Made by a program: the position numbers and the translations under genes
Assembly: GCA_002366545.1 (NCBI GenBank)
Contig: DFBH01000070.1
Location: 1-6,359 of the forward strand
Direction of reading: 5' to 3'
Source: Candidatus Oleimmundimicrobium americanum
GTDB taxonomy: Bacteria; Actinomycetota; Aquicultoria; UBA3085; Oleimmundimicrobiaceae
Length of the DNA: 6,359 nucleotides
In this document: positions 1 through 5,550 of the stretch, piece after piece
How positions within the stretch are numbered: position 1 is the stretch's first letter
Layout of the letters: every line of letters starts with the position of its first letter
The notes under the pieces: model-generated
Seen by the model: the letters and a program-made list of their open reading frames with translations, nothing else
What the model was told of the DNA's origin: nothing
Databases searched by the model: none

Positions 1-1757
1 CAACACAAAATTAGTATTAACCCTGTTTTTTCGCCCAAAGCATTTACTTGCTCAACAACCCTTCCTTCCTCATCATAGGTGTTGGTGATGAATATATTTC
101 CCTTCGGCTCTATGTAGCTTGTCATGCGATGATTATCATCATAGGTGTATGTAGTGATATTTCCCTCTTGGTCGGTTGCCAAAATGAGGTTGTCGATATC
201 ATCATAGGCGTAGGTAATTTCACCGTCAGCAGGGTCGGTCACCTTTATAATATGGCCGTCTGAATTATGGGTGAAGATAAGACTTCTTCCAAAGAAATCG
301 GTAACAGTTTTAAGTAAATTGTCCTCGTAGATAAGATTTGTGACATTGCTGTTTTTATCGGCAATTGAAATTAGCTTCCCTTCTTCAGAAAAGCTGAATT
401 CCGTTTTATCCTTTTCTTTTAAGATATAGGTGCCATCTGCATTCTTGGTTAGTGTGGAAAAAATTCCGAGAGAGGCTTTGTACGTGCCATCGGATTGTTT
501 TTCAAAGTAGTCTCTTCTCCCATCCTCTTTTACCACTACAGCAGTTTCGTTCTCAAAGGAGAGATTTAAGTTATATGTGTGAGTCCAGCCAACTCCTAAA
601 GGGCCCGAATATTCGTCAAATGAGTTGTAGTTTCGCGCGAATTCCAAATTTGGTTTCGAAGGAATAGATATATCCACTTTTTGATAGATGTAGTTGCCCG
701 TTGAGGTATTGATTGGCTCCTCGGTAAAGCCTGTGTAAGGAGGAGTTCCAAAAGTAGATGGTGAGACATAAAATGAGAGTTTCTGAGCAAACACTTGTAT
801 CCTGTGGTTCATTTTATCGACCACAATGATATCGTCGAAAGAATTGGTAGCTACGCTGTTAGGACATCCAAATTGCATGTCCCCACTACCCCAACTTCCA
901 AACTTGAATTTAAAATTACCGTTTTTATCGAAGGCTTGAATTCTATAGTTACCAGTATCAGCTACAATTATATTATCAAAAGAATCGGTAGCTACCGATA
1001 AAGGACGCTTAAAACCAGTACCTGCTTGAAATTTAAAATTGCCATTTTTATCAAAAACATAGAAGCCGCCATAATCACACAGAACGATAATGTCATCAAA
1101 AGAGTTTGTAGTCACAGAAACTGGTTTTTTTATATTAATTTTGAACTTGAAATCGCCTTCTTTACTAAAAACTTGAATGCTTCCGCTATAGGACCAATCA
1201 TACCACCAATCAGCAACAATGATATCATTAAATGAGTTCGTAGTTACTCCAACAGGCCATTTAAATTGCCCATTGCCCGTACCACAGCTGCCAAATTTAA
1301 ACTTGAATTCACCGTTTTTGTCGAAGACCTGGATACGTGGAGTCCTACGATAAGTATCAGGGTCAGCTACAATAATATCATCAAAGGAGTTTGTAGCTAC
1401 TTCAACAGGATACTTAAATTGTCCATCAAGGCTACCTCTACTGCCAAATTTAAACTTGAAATTACCATCTTTATCAAAAACTTGAATTCGATAGTTGCAA
1501 GTATCGGCTACTATGATATCTTCAGCAGAGTTGGTTGCTATTCCCATGGGGTACTTGAACTGCCCGTTACCGTTACCCCTGCTACCAAATTTGAAGAGAA
1601 AAGAGATAGCATTAGTATCGGATGCCAAAGCCGATTTAGTCTTCCGAAATGAATTTAGTAGATTCGGTAAAGGTCCACCGTAAAGTGTAAAGAAAAGAGT
1701 TAAAACTAAGGCGAGGCTTAAAAACTTCTGAAATTTTCTTTTTTTTGAAAATTCCAT
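1..1757 (-). CDS. Secreted NHL beta-propeller / Rhs YD-repeat protein, 3' end outside window (partial)
   Basis: The reading frame is open from an ATG at 1757 to the window edge (585 codons plus 2 nt, no stop). An AGGAG Shine-Dalgarno sequence lies 5 nt upstream. Residues 1-46 form a long signal peptide: basic start (KKRKFQK), hydrophobic core near 13-26, and a likely ALA/SD cleavage at 46/47. Residues about 55-323 hold six NHL-type repeats of roughly 40-50 residues (pattern FKFGS-G-GQFK-P, ATNSFDDIIVAD, YRIQVFDK-GN), enough for one six-bladed propeller. Blades 4 and 5 lack the GQF segment. Residues about 343-380 (EEPINTSTGNY, then LEFARNYNS) match the Rhs N-terminal domain, DUF6531 type. GVGWTHTYN follows at 388-396, and YD repeats lie near 476, 518, 538 and 560. 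In such proteins YD repeats form a shell, often with a variable, sometimes toxic, C-terminus; here that part is not visible. Likely exported or cell-surface. The substrate or target is unknown. Confidence 0.88.
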   Translation of the reverse strand, partial: MEFSKKRKFQKFLSLALVLTLFFTLYGGPLPNLLNSFRKTKSALASDTNAISFLFKFGSRGNGNGQFKYPMGIATNSAEDIIVADTCNYRIQVFDKDGNFKFKFGSRGSLDGQFKYPVEVATNSFDDIIVADPDTYRRTPRIQVFDKNGEFKFKFGSCGTGNGQFKWPVGVTTNSFNDIIVADWWYDWSYSGSIQVFSKEGDFKFKINIKKPVSVTTNSFDDIIVLCDYGGFYVFDKNGNFKFQAGTGFKRPLSVATDSFDNIIVADTGNYRIQAFDKNGNFKFKFGSWGSGDMQFGCPNSVATNSFDDIIVVDKMNHRIQVFAQKLSFYVSPSTFGTPPYTGFTEEPINTSTGNYIYQKVDISIPSKPNLEFARNYNSFDEYSGPLGVGWTHTYNLNLSFENETAVVVKEDGRRDYFEKQSDGTYKASLGIFSTLTKNADGTYILKEKDKTEFSFSEEGKLISIADKNSNVTNLIYEDNLLKTVTDFFGRSLIFTHNSDGHIIKVTDPADGEITYAYDDIDNLILATDQEGNITTYTYDDNHRMTSYIEPKGNIFITNTYDEEGRVVEQVNALGEKTGLILILC

Positions 1758-1775
1758 AACATCTCCTTTTAAAAC

Positions 1776-1808
1776 TCATGAGGGGCTAGAAACACTAGCC
1801 CCTCATGA
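1776..1808 (-). terminator. Strong 14-bp hairpin between uvrB and the NHL/YD gene; terminator or leader element
   Basis: Perfect inverted repeat: arms 1776-1789 (TCATGAGGGGCTAG) and 1795-1808, loop of 5 nt at 1790-1794. In the minus direction the stem is followed by GTTTT and then directly by the Shine-Dalgarno region AAAAGGAG of the next gene, whose ATG is 19 nt from the stem base. It could end the uvrB transcript, but the U-run has only four residues. Equally it could be a 5'-UTR stem-loop that controls or protects the NHL/YD mRNA. The hairpin is certain from sequence; its role is inferred. Confidence 0.6.
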
Positions 1809-1885
1809 TAATATTCATTTTCGATGGACACATTTGCTCTTAGAACCAAAGCTGTATTTAACAACATACGTTATTTGTATCGGCA

Positions 1886-1918
1886 ATTTAGAAAACAAAC
1901 TTTAGCATTTTTCTAAAT
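1886..1918 (-). other. AT-rich inverted repeat at the uvrB stop codon
   Basis: Arms ATTTAGAAAA (1886-1895) and TTTTCTAAAT (1909-1918) are perfect 10-bp complements with a 13-nt loop. The second arm overlaps the last base of the uvrB stop codon. The stem is almost all A-T and no clean U-tract follows in the minus direction, so it is at best a weak terminator or an mRNA 3'-end structure. Confidence 0.3.
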
Positions 1919-3924
1919 CATCCCGCCCGTGAAGAAGAAGTAAGCTCTTTTCTGAGTTCGGTGATTTCGTCTCGCAGACGCGCTGCCTCTTCAAATCTCA
2001 TCTCCTCGGCGGCCAAGTGCATCTCATCTTCAAGCACACGAATAAGCCGTTCCATCTCATCTTTTGGCATCTTAAGGATTTCATCGGCAGACTTCTTCTT
2101 AATTTTATAACGAGCAGGAGATTCGGCAGCTCTCGATGCTTGAAGAATATCAGATACAGCTTTCCGAATTGTCTGAGGTTTAATGCCATGTTTTTTATTG
2201 TAACCCATCTGCAATTTTCGACGTCTGTTGGTCTCATTGATTGCCATCTTCATGGACTTTGTTACATTATCAGCATACATTATCACCTGACCACCAACAT
2301 TGCGGGCAGCCCTTCCTATCGTCTGAACAAGAGAGCGTTCACTTCGCAAGAATCCCTCCTTGTCGGCATCGAGGATTGCAACCAACGAAACTTCGGGGAG
2401 ATCCAACCCTTCTCTAAGAAGGTTTATTCCCACCAACACATCAAATTTGCCGAGCCTTAACTCGGTAAGAATTTCCACTCTCTGAAGAGTTTTTATATCG
2501 GAGTGAAGATACCTTACCTTAATTCCCATCTCAAACAAGTAGTCGGTCAAATCCTCGGCCATCTTTTTGGTAAGAGTCGTTACCAAAACGCGCTCGTTTT
2601 TCTTGGTCCTCTCTTTAATCTCATCAATTAAATCGTCGATCTGACCCTTTGTTGGTTTGACAATAACTTCCGGATCTATCAGGCCCGTTGGACGGATGAT
2701 TTGCTCAACAACCTGCTTTGAAACCCCCTTCTCCCAATCCCCGGGAGTAGCACTTGTGAAAATCACTTGAGGAACACGCTTTTCAAATTCTTCGAATTTT
2801 AGCGGACGGTTATCAAGCGCAGATGGCAATCTAAATCCGTGTTCAACAAGCGTTTCTTTGCGCGACCTATCCCCCTCATACATCCCATGAAGTTGAGGAA
2901 TGGTTATGTGGGATTCATCGACTATTATCAGAAAATCGTCGGAGAAATAATCTAAAAGCGTAGCGGGCGGTTCCCCGGGTTTCTTTCCGGAAAAATGACG
3001 GGAGTAGTTCTCGATTCCATTGCAGTATCCTACCTCCCTAAGCATTTCTAAATCATAATTTGTTCTCGTTCGAAGTCGCTGAGCTTCCAACAATTTTCCC
3101 TGAATCTCAAGTTCCTTTAACCTCGTCTTAAGTTCCTTTTCGATAGAAACAAGGGCCCTGTCCATCTTATCGGAAACGGTAACAAAGTGAGTTGCGGGAT
3201 ATATTACCGCACGGTCAAGTTCATTTAAAATCTCACCGGTTAAAGGATTTATCTCAAATATCCTTTCTGCCTCATCTCCAAACATCTCGATGCGCAAAGC
3301 AGTCTCCTCGTAGGCCGGAAAAACCTCAACGGTATCGCCACGAACCCTGAATTTCCCCCGGGAGAATTCGTAATCGTTCCTAACATATTGGATATCAATT
3401 AAACTTTGGAGCAGCTCATCAATTTCAAACTCCTCTCCAACCTCAACTTGAACCGTCTTTGCCGCATAATCTTCCGGAGAACCAAGACCATAGATACAGG
3501 AAACGCTCGCAACAACAATCACATCATTTCTGGAAAAAAGGGAGCTTGTTGTAGAATGACGTAATTTATCTATCTCTTCATTGATGGATGAATCTTTTTC
3601 GATGTAAGTATCGGTATGGGGAATATATGCCTCGGGCTGATAGTAATCATAGTAACTCACAAAATACTCTACGGCATTCTCCGGAAACATCTCTTTAAAT
3701 TCGCTGCACAATTGAGCGGCCAACGTCTTATTTGGGGCAATAACTAAAACCGGTTTTCCAATATTGGCTATGACGTGAGCCACGGTAAAAGTCTTGCCGC
3801 TACCGGTAACTCCCAGCAAAGTTTGATATTTGTAATTATTTTTTGCCCCCCGGACCAATTGTTTTATCGCCTCAGGTTGGTCACCTTTAGGTTCAAAAAG
3901 CGCGACTAAGTTAAATTTTTCCAT
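1918..3924 (-). CDS. uvrB: UvrABC system protein B (excinuclease ABC subunit B), complete
   Basis: UvrB receives damaged DNA from UvrA, opens the helix with its beta-hairpin, verifies the lesion and recruits UvrC for dual incision in cytoplasmic nucleotide excision repair. From the chosen ATG the protein has 668 residues, normal for the family (about 660-675). Visible motifs: N-terminal FEPKGDQPEAI (10-20), Walker A GVTGSGKT (38-45), beta-hairpin YYDYYQPEAYIP (91-102) with its tyrosines, Walker B DESH (336-339), helicase motif QTIGRAARNVGG in the C-terminal RecA-like domain, and a C-terminal UVR domain (about 624-661, FEEAARLRDEI) that contacts UvrC. The frame also opens upstream to a GTG at 3975, but MEKFNLV at 3924 aligns with the usual UvrB start and neither site has a strong Shine-Dalgarno sequence. 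It lies 69 nt after the small gene at 3994-4203 and is probably co-transcribed with it. No frameshift or lost catalytic residue was seen. Confidence 0.98.
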   Translation of the reverse strand: MEKFNLVALFEPKGDQPEAIKQLVRGAKNNYKYQTLLGVTGSGKTFTVAHVIANIGKPVLVIAPNKTLAAQLCSEFKEMFPENAVEYFVSYYDYYQPEAYIPHTDTYIEKDSSINEEIDKLRHSTTSSLFSRNDVIVVASVSCIYGLGSPEDYAAKTVQVEVGEEFEIDELLQSLIDIQYVRNDYEFSRGKFRVRGDTVEVFPAYEETALRIEMFGDEAERIFEINPLTGEILNELDRAVIYPATHFVTVSDKMDRALVSIEKELKTRLKELEIQGKLLEAQRLRTRTNYDLEMLREVGYCNGIENYSRHFSGKKPGEPPATLLDYFSDDFLIIVDESHITIPQLHGMYEGDRSRKETLVEHGFRLPSALDNRPLKFEEFEKRVPQVIFTSATPGDWEKGVSKQVVEQIIRPTGLIDPEVIVKPTKGQIDDLIDEIKERTKKNERVLVTTLTKKMAEDLTDYLFEMGIKVRYLHSDIKTLQRVEILTELRLGKFDVLVGINLLREGLDLPEVSLVAILDADKEGFLRSERSLVQTIGRAARNVGGQVIMYADNVTKSMKMAINETNRRRKLQMGYNKKHGIKPQTIRKAVSDILQASRAAESPARYKIKKKSADEILKMPKDEMERLIRVLEDEMHLAAEEMRFEEAARLRDEITELRKELTSSSRAG

Positions 3925-3993
3925 TAAATCACTTGTCTTTGATATCCTTGGGAATTTTACACTGCGCCTTAGCACATAAACTTTTTCTTTTCT

Positions 3994-4203
3994 TCAGCAT
4001 ATCACATTTACTTTCCCATCTTTATCTACAAGAACAGCATCAGCATTACGTTCGAAGTCGCCATAATTACTAAAAACATGACAATCACATGGCTGAGTTT
4101 TATCAACTCTGATGTAGAGTGTGTTTCCATTGGAGAGCTCCCATGTATTATGACATCCCGGGATTAATTTTATCTTTTTCGGTTGTTTTTTAGCACTTAC
4201 CAT
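3994..4203 (-). CDS. Small hypothetical protein with several Cys, upstream of uvrB
   Basis: Not recognised. The frame could begin at a TTG (4224), but the ATG at 4203 has a GGAGA sequence (4214-4218) 10 nt upstream and is preferred, giving 69 residues. The N-terminus is Lys-rich (SAKKQPKKIK); there is no signal peptide or membrane segment. The rest looks like a small beta-rich domain: PGCHNTWELSNGNTLYIRVD, then PCDCHVF, then DADAVL-like and VDKDGKVNVIC at the end. Four cysteines (one in GCH, two in CDC, one C-terminal) and two histidines adjoining cysteine could bind metal or form disulfides; this is speculation. The gene ends 69 nt before the uvrB ATG in the same direction, so co-transcription is likely. 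It occupies the coaE-uvrB gap, where other genomes also carry unrelated small genes. Coding status is supported by the start signal and balanced composition only. Confidence 0.6.
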   Translation of the reverse strand: MVSAKKQPKKIKLIPGCHNTWELSNGNTLYIRVDKTQPCDCHVFSNYGDFERNADAVLVDKDGKVNVIC

Positions 4204-4241
4204 TTCGCAATCATCTCCATTCAAACTTAAAAAACTTGTAT

Positions 4242-4274
4242 TTTATAATCTTCCTATTTTTAGTTTCCTATTTT
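4242..4274 (-). promoter_or_regulatory. Candidate promoter region with tandem 10-bp direct repeat
   Basis: On the minus strand AAAATAGGAA occurs twice (4274-4265 and 4260-4251) separated by ACTA, a 14-nt centre spacing. Three bases later is TATAAA (4247-4242), a 5/6 match to the -10 consensus, about 38 nt before the ATG at 4203. The expected -35 position falls inside the first repeat copy and does not resemble TTGACA. The repeat may therefore be an activator or repressor site for the small gene and uvrB. No actinobacterial-type LexA box (GAAC-N4-GTTC) was found here. Confidence 0.35.
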
Positions 4275-4327
4275 CTTAGAAATATTGCTTCTTGACTTTA
4301 TGCCACCATGTTTCTATAGTTTCGATA

Positions 4328-4446
4328 GAGATTGCCGCGTTCCCTTCGATTGCTCCTAAGGAACAAGCTCACCACTCTCCATACCAAAACCTTGTTTCTT
4401 TCTTAAATCACCCCAGTTTAACTGGGGTGGGGTGCTCGCAATGACG
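4328..4446. repeat. Putative dispersed intergenic repeat with GAGATTGC and CGCAATGACG ends
   Basis: The left end reads GAGATTGCCGCG (4328-4339) and the right end CTCGCAATGACG (4435-4446). These ends resemble a repeat that I recall in many environmental bacterial genomes, in which AGATTGC and CTCGCAATGACG bracket a short variable core. Here the interior is longer and contains the inverted repeat TCCTAAGGA (4356-4364) and a larger palindrome (4409-4429). No open reading frame is present. Boundaries are approximate and only one full copy is in the window. Confidence 0.45.
4409..4429. repeat. Perfect 10-bp-arm palindrome within the intergenic repeat
   Basis: Arms CACCCCAGTT (4409-4418) and AACTGGGGTG (4420-4429) flank a single T. 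As RNA the central bases would open into a small loop with a GC-rich stem. Neither strand has a U-tract after it, so it is not a standard terminator. GGGGTGCTCGCAATGACG follows directly, parallel to the hairpin at 5260, which is followed by a very similar tail. Confidence 0.6.
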
Positions 4447-4491
4447 TAAAAAGTTCTTCAACTTTACCCGTTACTCTATGCCCTTCTTTTT

Positions 4492-4582
4492 CTTGCTCTA
4501 TTCTCTGCGCTCTATTCTCTGCGCTCTATGCTCTAAGCCATTCGCCATATGCCATCCGCCATAAGCTTTCAGCTATCCGCCA
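4492..4582. repeat. Array of 13 degenerate 7-nt repeats running into the coaE 3' end
   Basis: Thirteen consecutive 7-nt units keep perfect phase. On the plus strand they run CTTGCTC, TATTCTC, TGCGCTC, TATTCTC, TGCGCTC, TATGCTC, then TAAGCCA, TTCGCCA, TATGCCA, TCCGCCA, TAAGCTT, TCAGCTA, TCCGCCA. GC at unit positions 4-5 is nearly invariant. The left half ends in CTC and the right half mostly in CCA. The last units overlap coaE: its final Gly-Gly codons and TAG stop (4573-4581) lie inside the array. No protein is encoded through it. Confidence 0.8.
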
Positions 4583-5169
4583 ACTATCTTCTCCCACAGC
4601 TCATCGACTTTCTCTTTTAGCTCATCCAATGTTCCCTCATTTTCAATTACATAATCTGCGTGTTTAACAAGAATATCGGGAGGCGTCTGAACCCTCATTC
4701 TAGCCATGGCATCTTCGTGCGAATAACCTTTTTTCAACAAGCGTTCCAAACAAATTTTTTCATTAGCTACAACGACAATTAAAATATCTACCAAGGATAA
4801 AAGTTCAGTTTCCACCAATAACGGAGCATCGACAACAATCTCTTTATCGGGTAAAGAGCTACGCTGTTTTTCTATTCTCTCTCTTATGGAATCTATTATG
4901 ACCGGATGTGTAATTTTATTTAAGATTTTAAGTTTTAATGGGTCGTTAAAAACGATATCCGCTAATTTTTTTCTATCAAGCGTATCATCTTCTCGTAAAA
5001 TATCTTGACCAAACTCGTTAGTTATTTGAACAAGGATTTGCGAACCGGGGGCAACCACGCGCCGAGCTATAACATCAGCATCTATTGTTTCTGCTCCCTT
5101 TTTAGCCATAAGTTCAGCGACAGCACTTTTCCCGGAACCAATTCCTCCGGTTACACCTAAAACAAGCAC
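4573..5169 (-). CDS. coaE: Dephospho-CoA kinase
   Basis: CoaE catalyses the last step of coenzyme A synthesis: ATP-dependent phosphorylation of the 3'-hydroxyl of dephospho-CoA, in the cytoplasm. From the GTG at 5169 the protein has 198 residues, normal for the family (about 195-210). Motifs: P-loop TGGIGSGKS (7-15), DADVIAR (30-36) with the substrate-side aspartates, HPVI (88-91), VDAPLL (113-118) and the lid region with MARMRVQ, followed by DYVIEN. An ATG at 5184 would add five residues, but the GTG sits 7 nt after GGAGGA, and MLVLGVTGGIGSGKS is the standard family N-terminus, so the GTG is chosen. The C-terminal Gly-Gly and the stop codon come from an intergenic 7-nt repeat array. Gene order coaE then uvrB matches Actinobacteria. 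No other gene is tightly coupled to it; spacers of about 370-380 nt flank it on both sides. Confidence 0.97.
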   Translation of the reverse strand: MLVLGVTGGIGSGKSAVAELMAKKGAETIDADVIARRVVAPGSQILVQITNEFGQDILREDDTLDRKKLADIVFNDPLKLKILNKITHPVIIDSIRERIEKQRSSLPDKEIVVDAPLLVETELLSLVDILIVVVANEKICLERLLKKGYSHEDAMARMRVQTPPDILVKHADYVIENEGTLDELKEKVDELWEKIVGG

Positions 5170-5175
5170 AAGTAA

Positions 5176-5182
5176 ATCCTCC
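5176..5182 (-). promoter_or_regulatory. Shine-Dalgarno sequence that sets the coaE start at GTG
   Basis: GGAGGAT on the minus strand at 5182-5176 is a near-perfect anti-16S match, placed 7 nt before the GTG at 5169. It overlaps the alternative upstream ATG (5184-5182), which makes that ATG an unlikely start. Confidence 0.85.
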
Positions 5183-5259
5183 ATTTCAAATTAATTAAAT
5201 CTTATCACGGAATTAAAAAAGGAAGTAAAAAACTAAGGTAAAACAAATTAACGAGGAGT

Positions 5260-5276
5260 CCCGCCAGAGGCGGGCA
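5260..5276. repeat. GC-rich hairpin repeat, copy 1
   Basis: CCCGCCAGAGGCGGGCA: 6-bp perfect stem CCCGCC/GGCGGG with an AGA loop. The same 17 bases recur at 5484-5500. It is followed by AGCACAATGACG (5277-5288), which resembles the tail after the palindrome at 4409 (GCTCGCAATGACG). It stands out as GC-rich in AT-rich surroundings. There is no U-tract, so a terminator role is unlikely. Confidence 0.75.
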
Positions 5277-5305
5277 AGCACAATGACGAGAAAAAATACT
5301 CCATG

Positions 5306-5355
5306 TATTGTAACTAATAGTAACTTATTGTAATACAATTGTAATTAATTGTAAC
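5306..5355. repeat. Five AT-rich direct repeats at 10-11-nt spacing upstream of coaE
   Basis: GTAA recurs at 5310, 5320, 5330, 5341 and 5351, so the spacing is 10, 10, 11 and 10 nt. Units are of the form ATTGTAACTA (minus strand TTACAAT plus three or four bases). One junction forms the palindrome TACAATTGTA (5334-5343). The spacing equals about one helical turn, so the same motif faces the same side of the DNA. That is typical of clustered protein-binding sites or phased AT-rich DNA. It lies about 140-185 nt upstream of the coaE start. The function is inferred only. Confidence 0.6.
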
Positions 5356-5394
5356 TTCTATTTAATCTCCACCAATTACCCCTTATTATAATTC

Positions 5395-5525
5395 CTTACT
5401 CTATTCTCTCTGCTCTCCGCTTTTCTATACTCCATACTTCTAAGCTCTTCGCTCCACGCTCTGTGCTTTTATTAGCTATCAGCCCCGCCAGAGGCGGGCA
5501 GGCATTTGCTATAAGCCACTTGCCA
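5395..5525. repeat. Second, degenerate 7-nt repeat array, interrupted by a hairpin
   Basis: Units like those at 4492-4582: CTTACTC, TATTCTC, TCTGCTC, TCCGCTT (5395-5422), then after a phase slip TAAGCTC, TTCGCTC, CACGCTC, TGTGCTT (5441-5468), then TTAGCTA, TCAGCCC (5472-5485). After a GC-rich hairpin come TTTGCTA, TAAGCCA, CTTGCCA (5505-5525). As in the first array, CTC-type units are at the low-coordinate end and GCCA/GCTA-type units at the high end. The high end is just 3' of a minus-strand gene (stop at 5551). Confidence 0.65.
5484..5500. repeat. GC-rich hairpin repeat, copy 2, nested in the 7-nt array
   Basis: Identical 17 bases to 5260-5276, followed by GGCA where the other copy has AGCA. 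It separates the 7-nt unit TCAGCCC from TTTGCTA, so it looks like an insertion into, or a module of, the repeat array. Confidence 0.75.
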
Positions 5526-5550
5526 TCTGTTCATTTTAAATTAACAGCAA

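Larger units (their letters stand above)
4204..4572. other. Intergenic spacer coaE to small gene/uvrB, filled with repeats
   Basis: No credible gene is seen on either strand in this 369-nt gap. Reading from high to low coordinates it holds most of a 7-nt repeat array, an intergenic repeat with a palindrome, a 10-bp direct repeat, and a -10-like box, each listed separately. A promoter for the small gene and uvrB probably lies near 4235-4275. Confidence 0.75.
5185..5550. other. Intergenic spacer upstream of coaE, filled with repeats
   Basis: No credible gene on either strand. From high to low coordinates it contains a degenerate 7-nt array interrupted by a hairpin, an AT-rich array of five 10-11-nt repeats, a second copy of the hairpin, and an AT-rich coaE leader. 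In the leader TAAGAT, within GATAAGATTTAA near 5200, is a weak -10 candidate without a convincing -35. Confidence 0.75.

Noticed and set aside
1..30. Frameshift at the edge of the NHL/YD gene, because GLILILC is unlike a YD repeat
   Set aside because: Only ten codons are visible after the last clear repeat, beside a run of six A; too little sequence to decide.
795..1652. Series of plus-strand open frames with repeated NNDIIKR-like peptides
   Set aside because: They are antisense images of the NHL repeats on the minus strand; the repetition comes from the real gene, and no ribosome sites or family motifs are present.
2017..2460. 147-codon plus-strand open frame
   Set aside because: Lies wholly antisense to conserved uvrB, with no recognisable motif.
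3925..3975. Upstream GTG start extending UvrB by 17 residues
   Set aside because: The extension is not part of the usual UvrB N-terminus and has no strong Shine-Dalgarno sequence; MEKFNLV fits the family.
4450..4465. AAAGTT / AACTTT stem with a 4-nt loop as coaE terminator
   Set aside because: Only 6 A-T-rich base pairs and just two T residues before ACG in the minus direction; too weak to call.
4204..4572. tRNA or other structured RNA gene in the spacer
   Set aside because: No cloverleaf, T-loop motif or known RNA consensus seen; the structure present is explained by repeats and palindromes.
5306..5525. CRISPR array
   Set aside because: Repeat periods are 7 and 10-11 nt with no unique spacers of 25-40 nt; no cas genes nearby.
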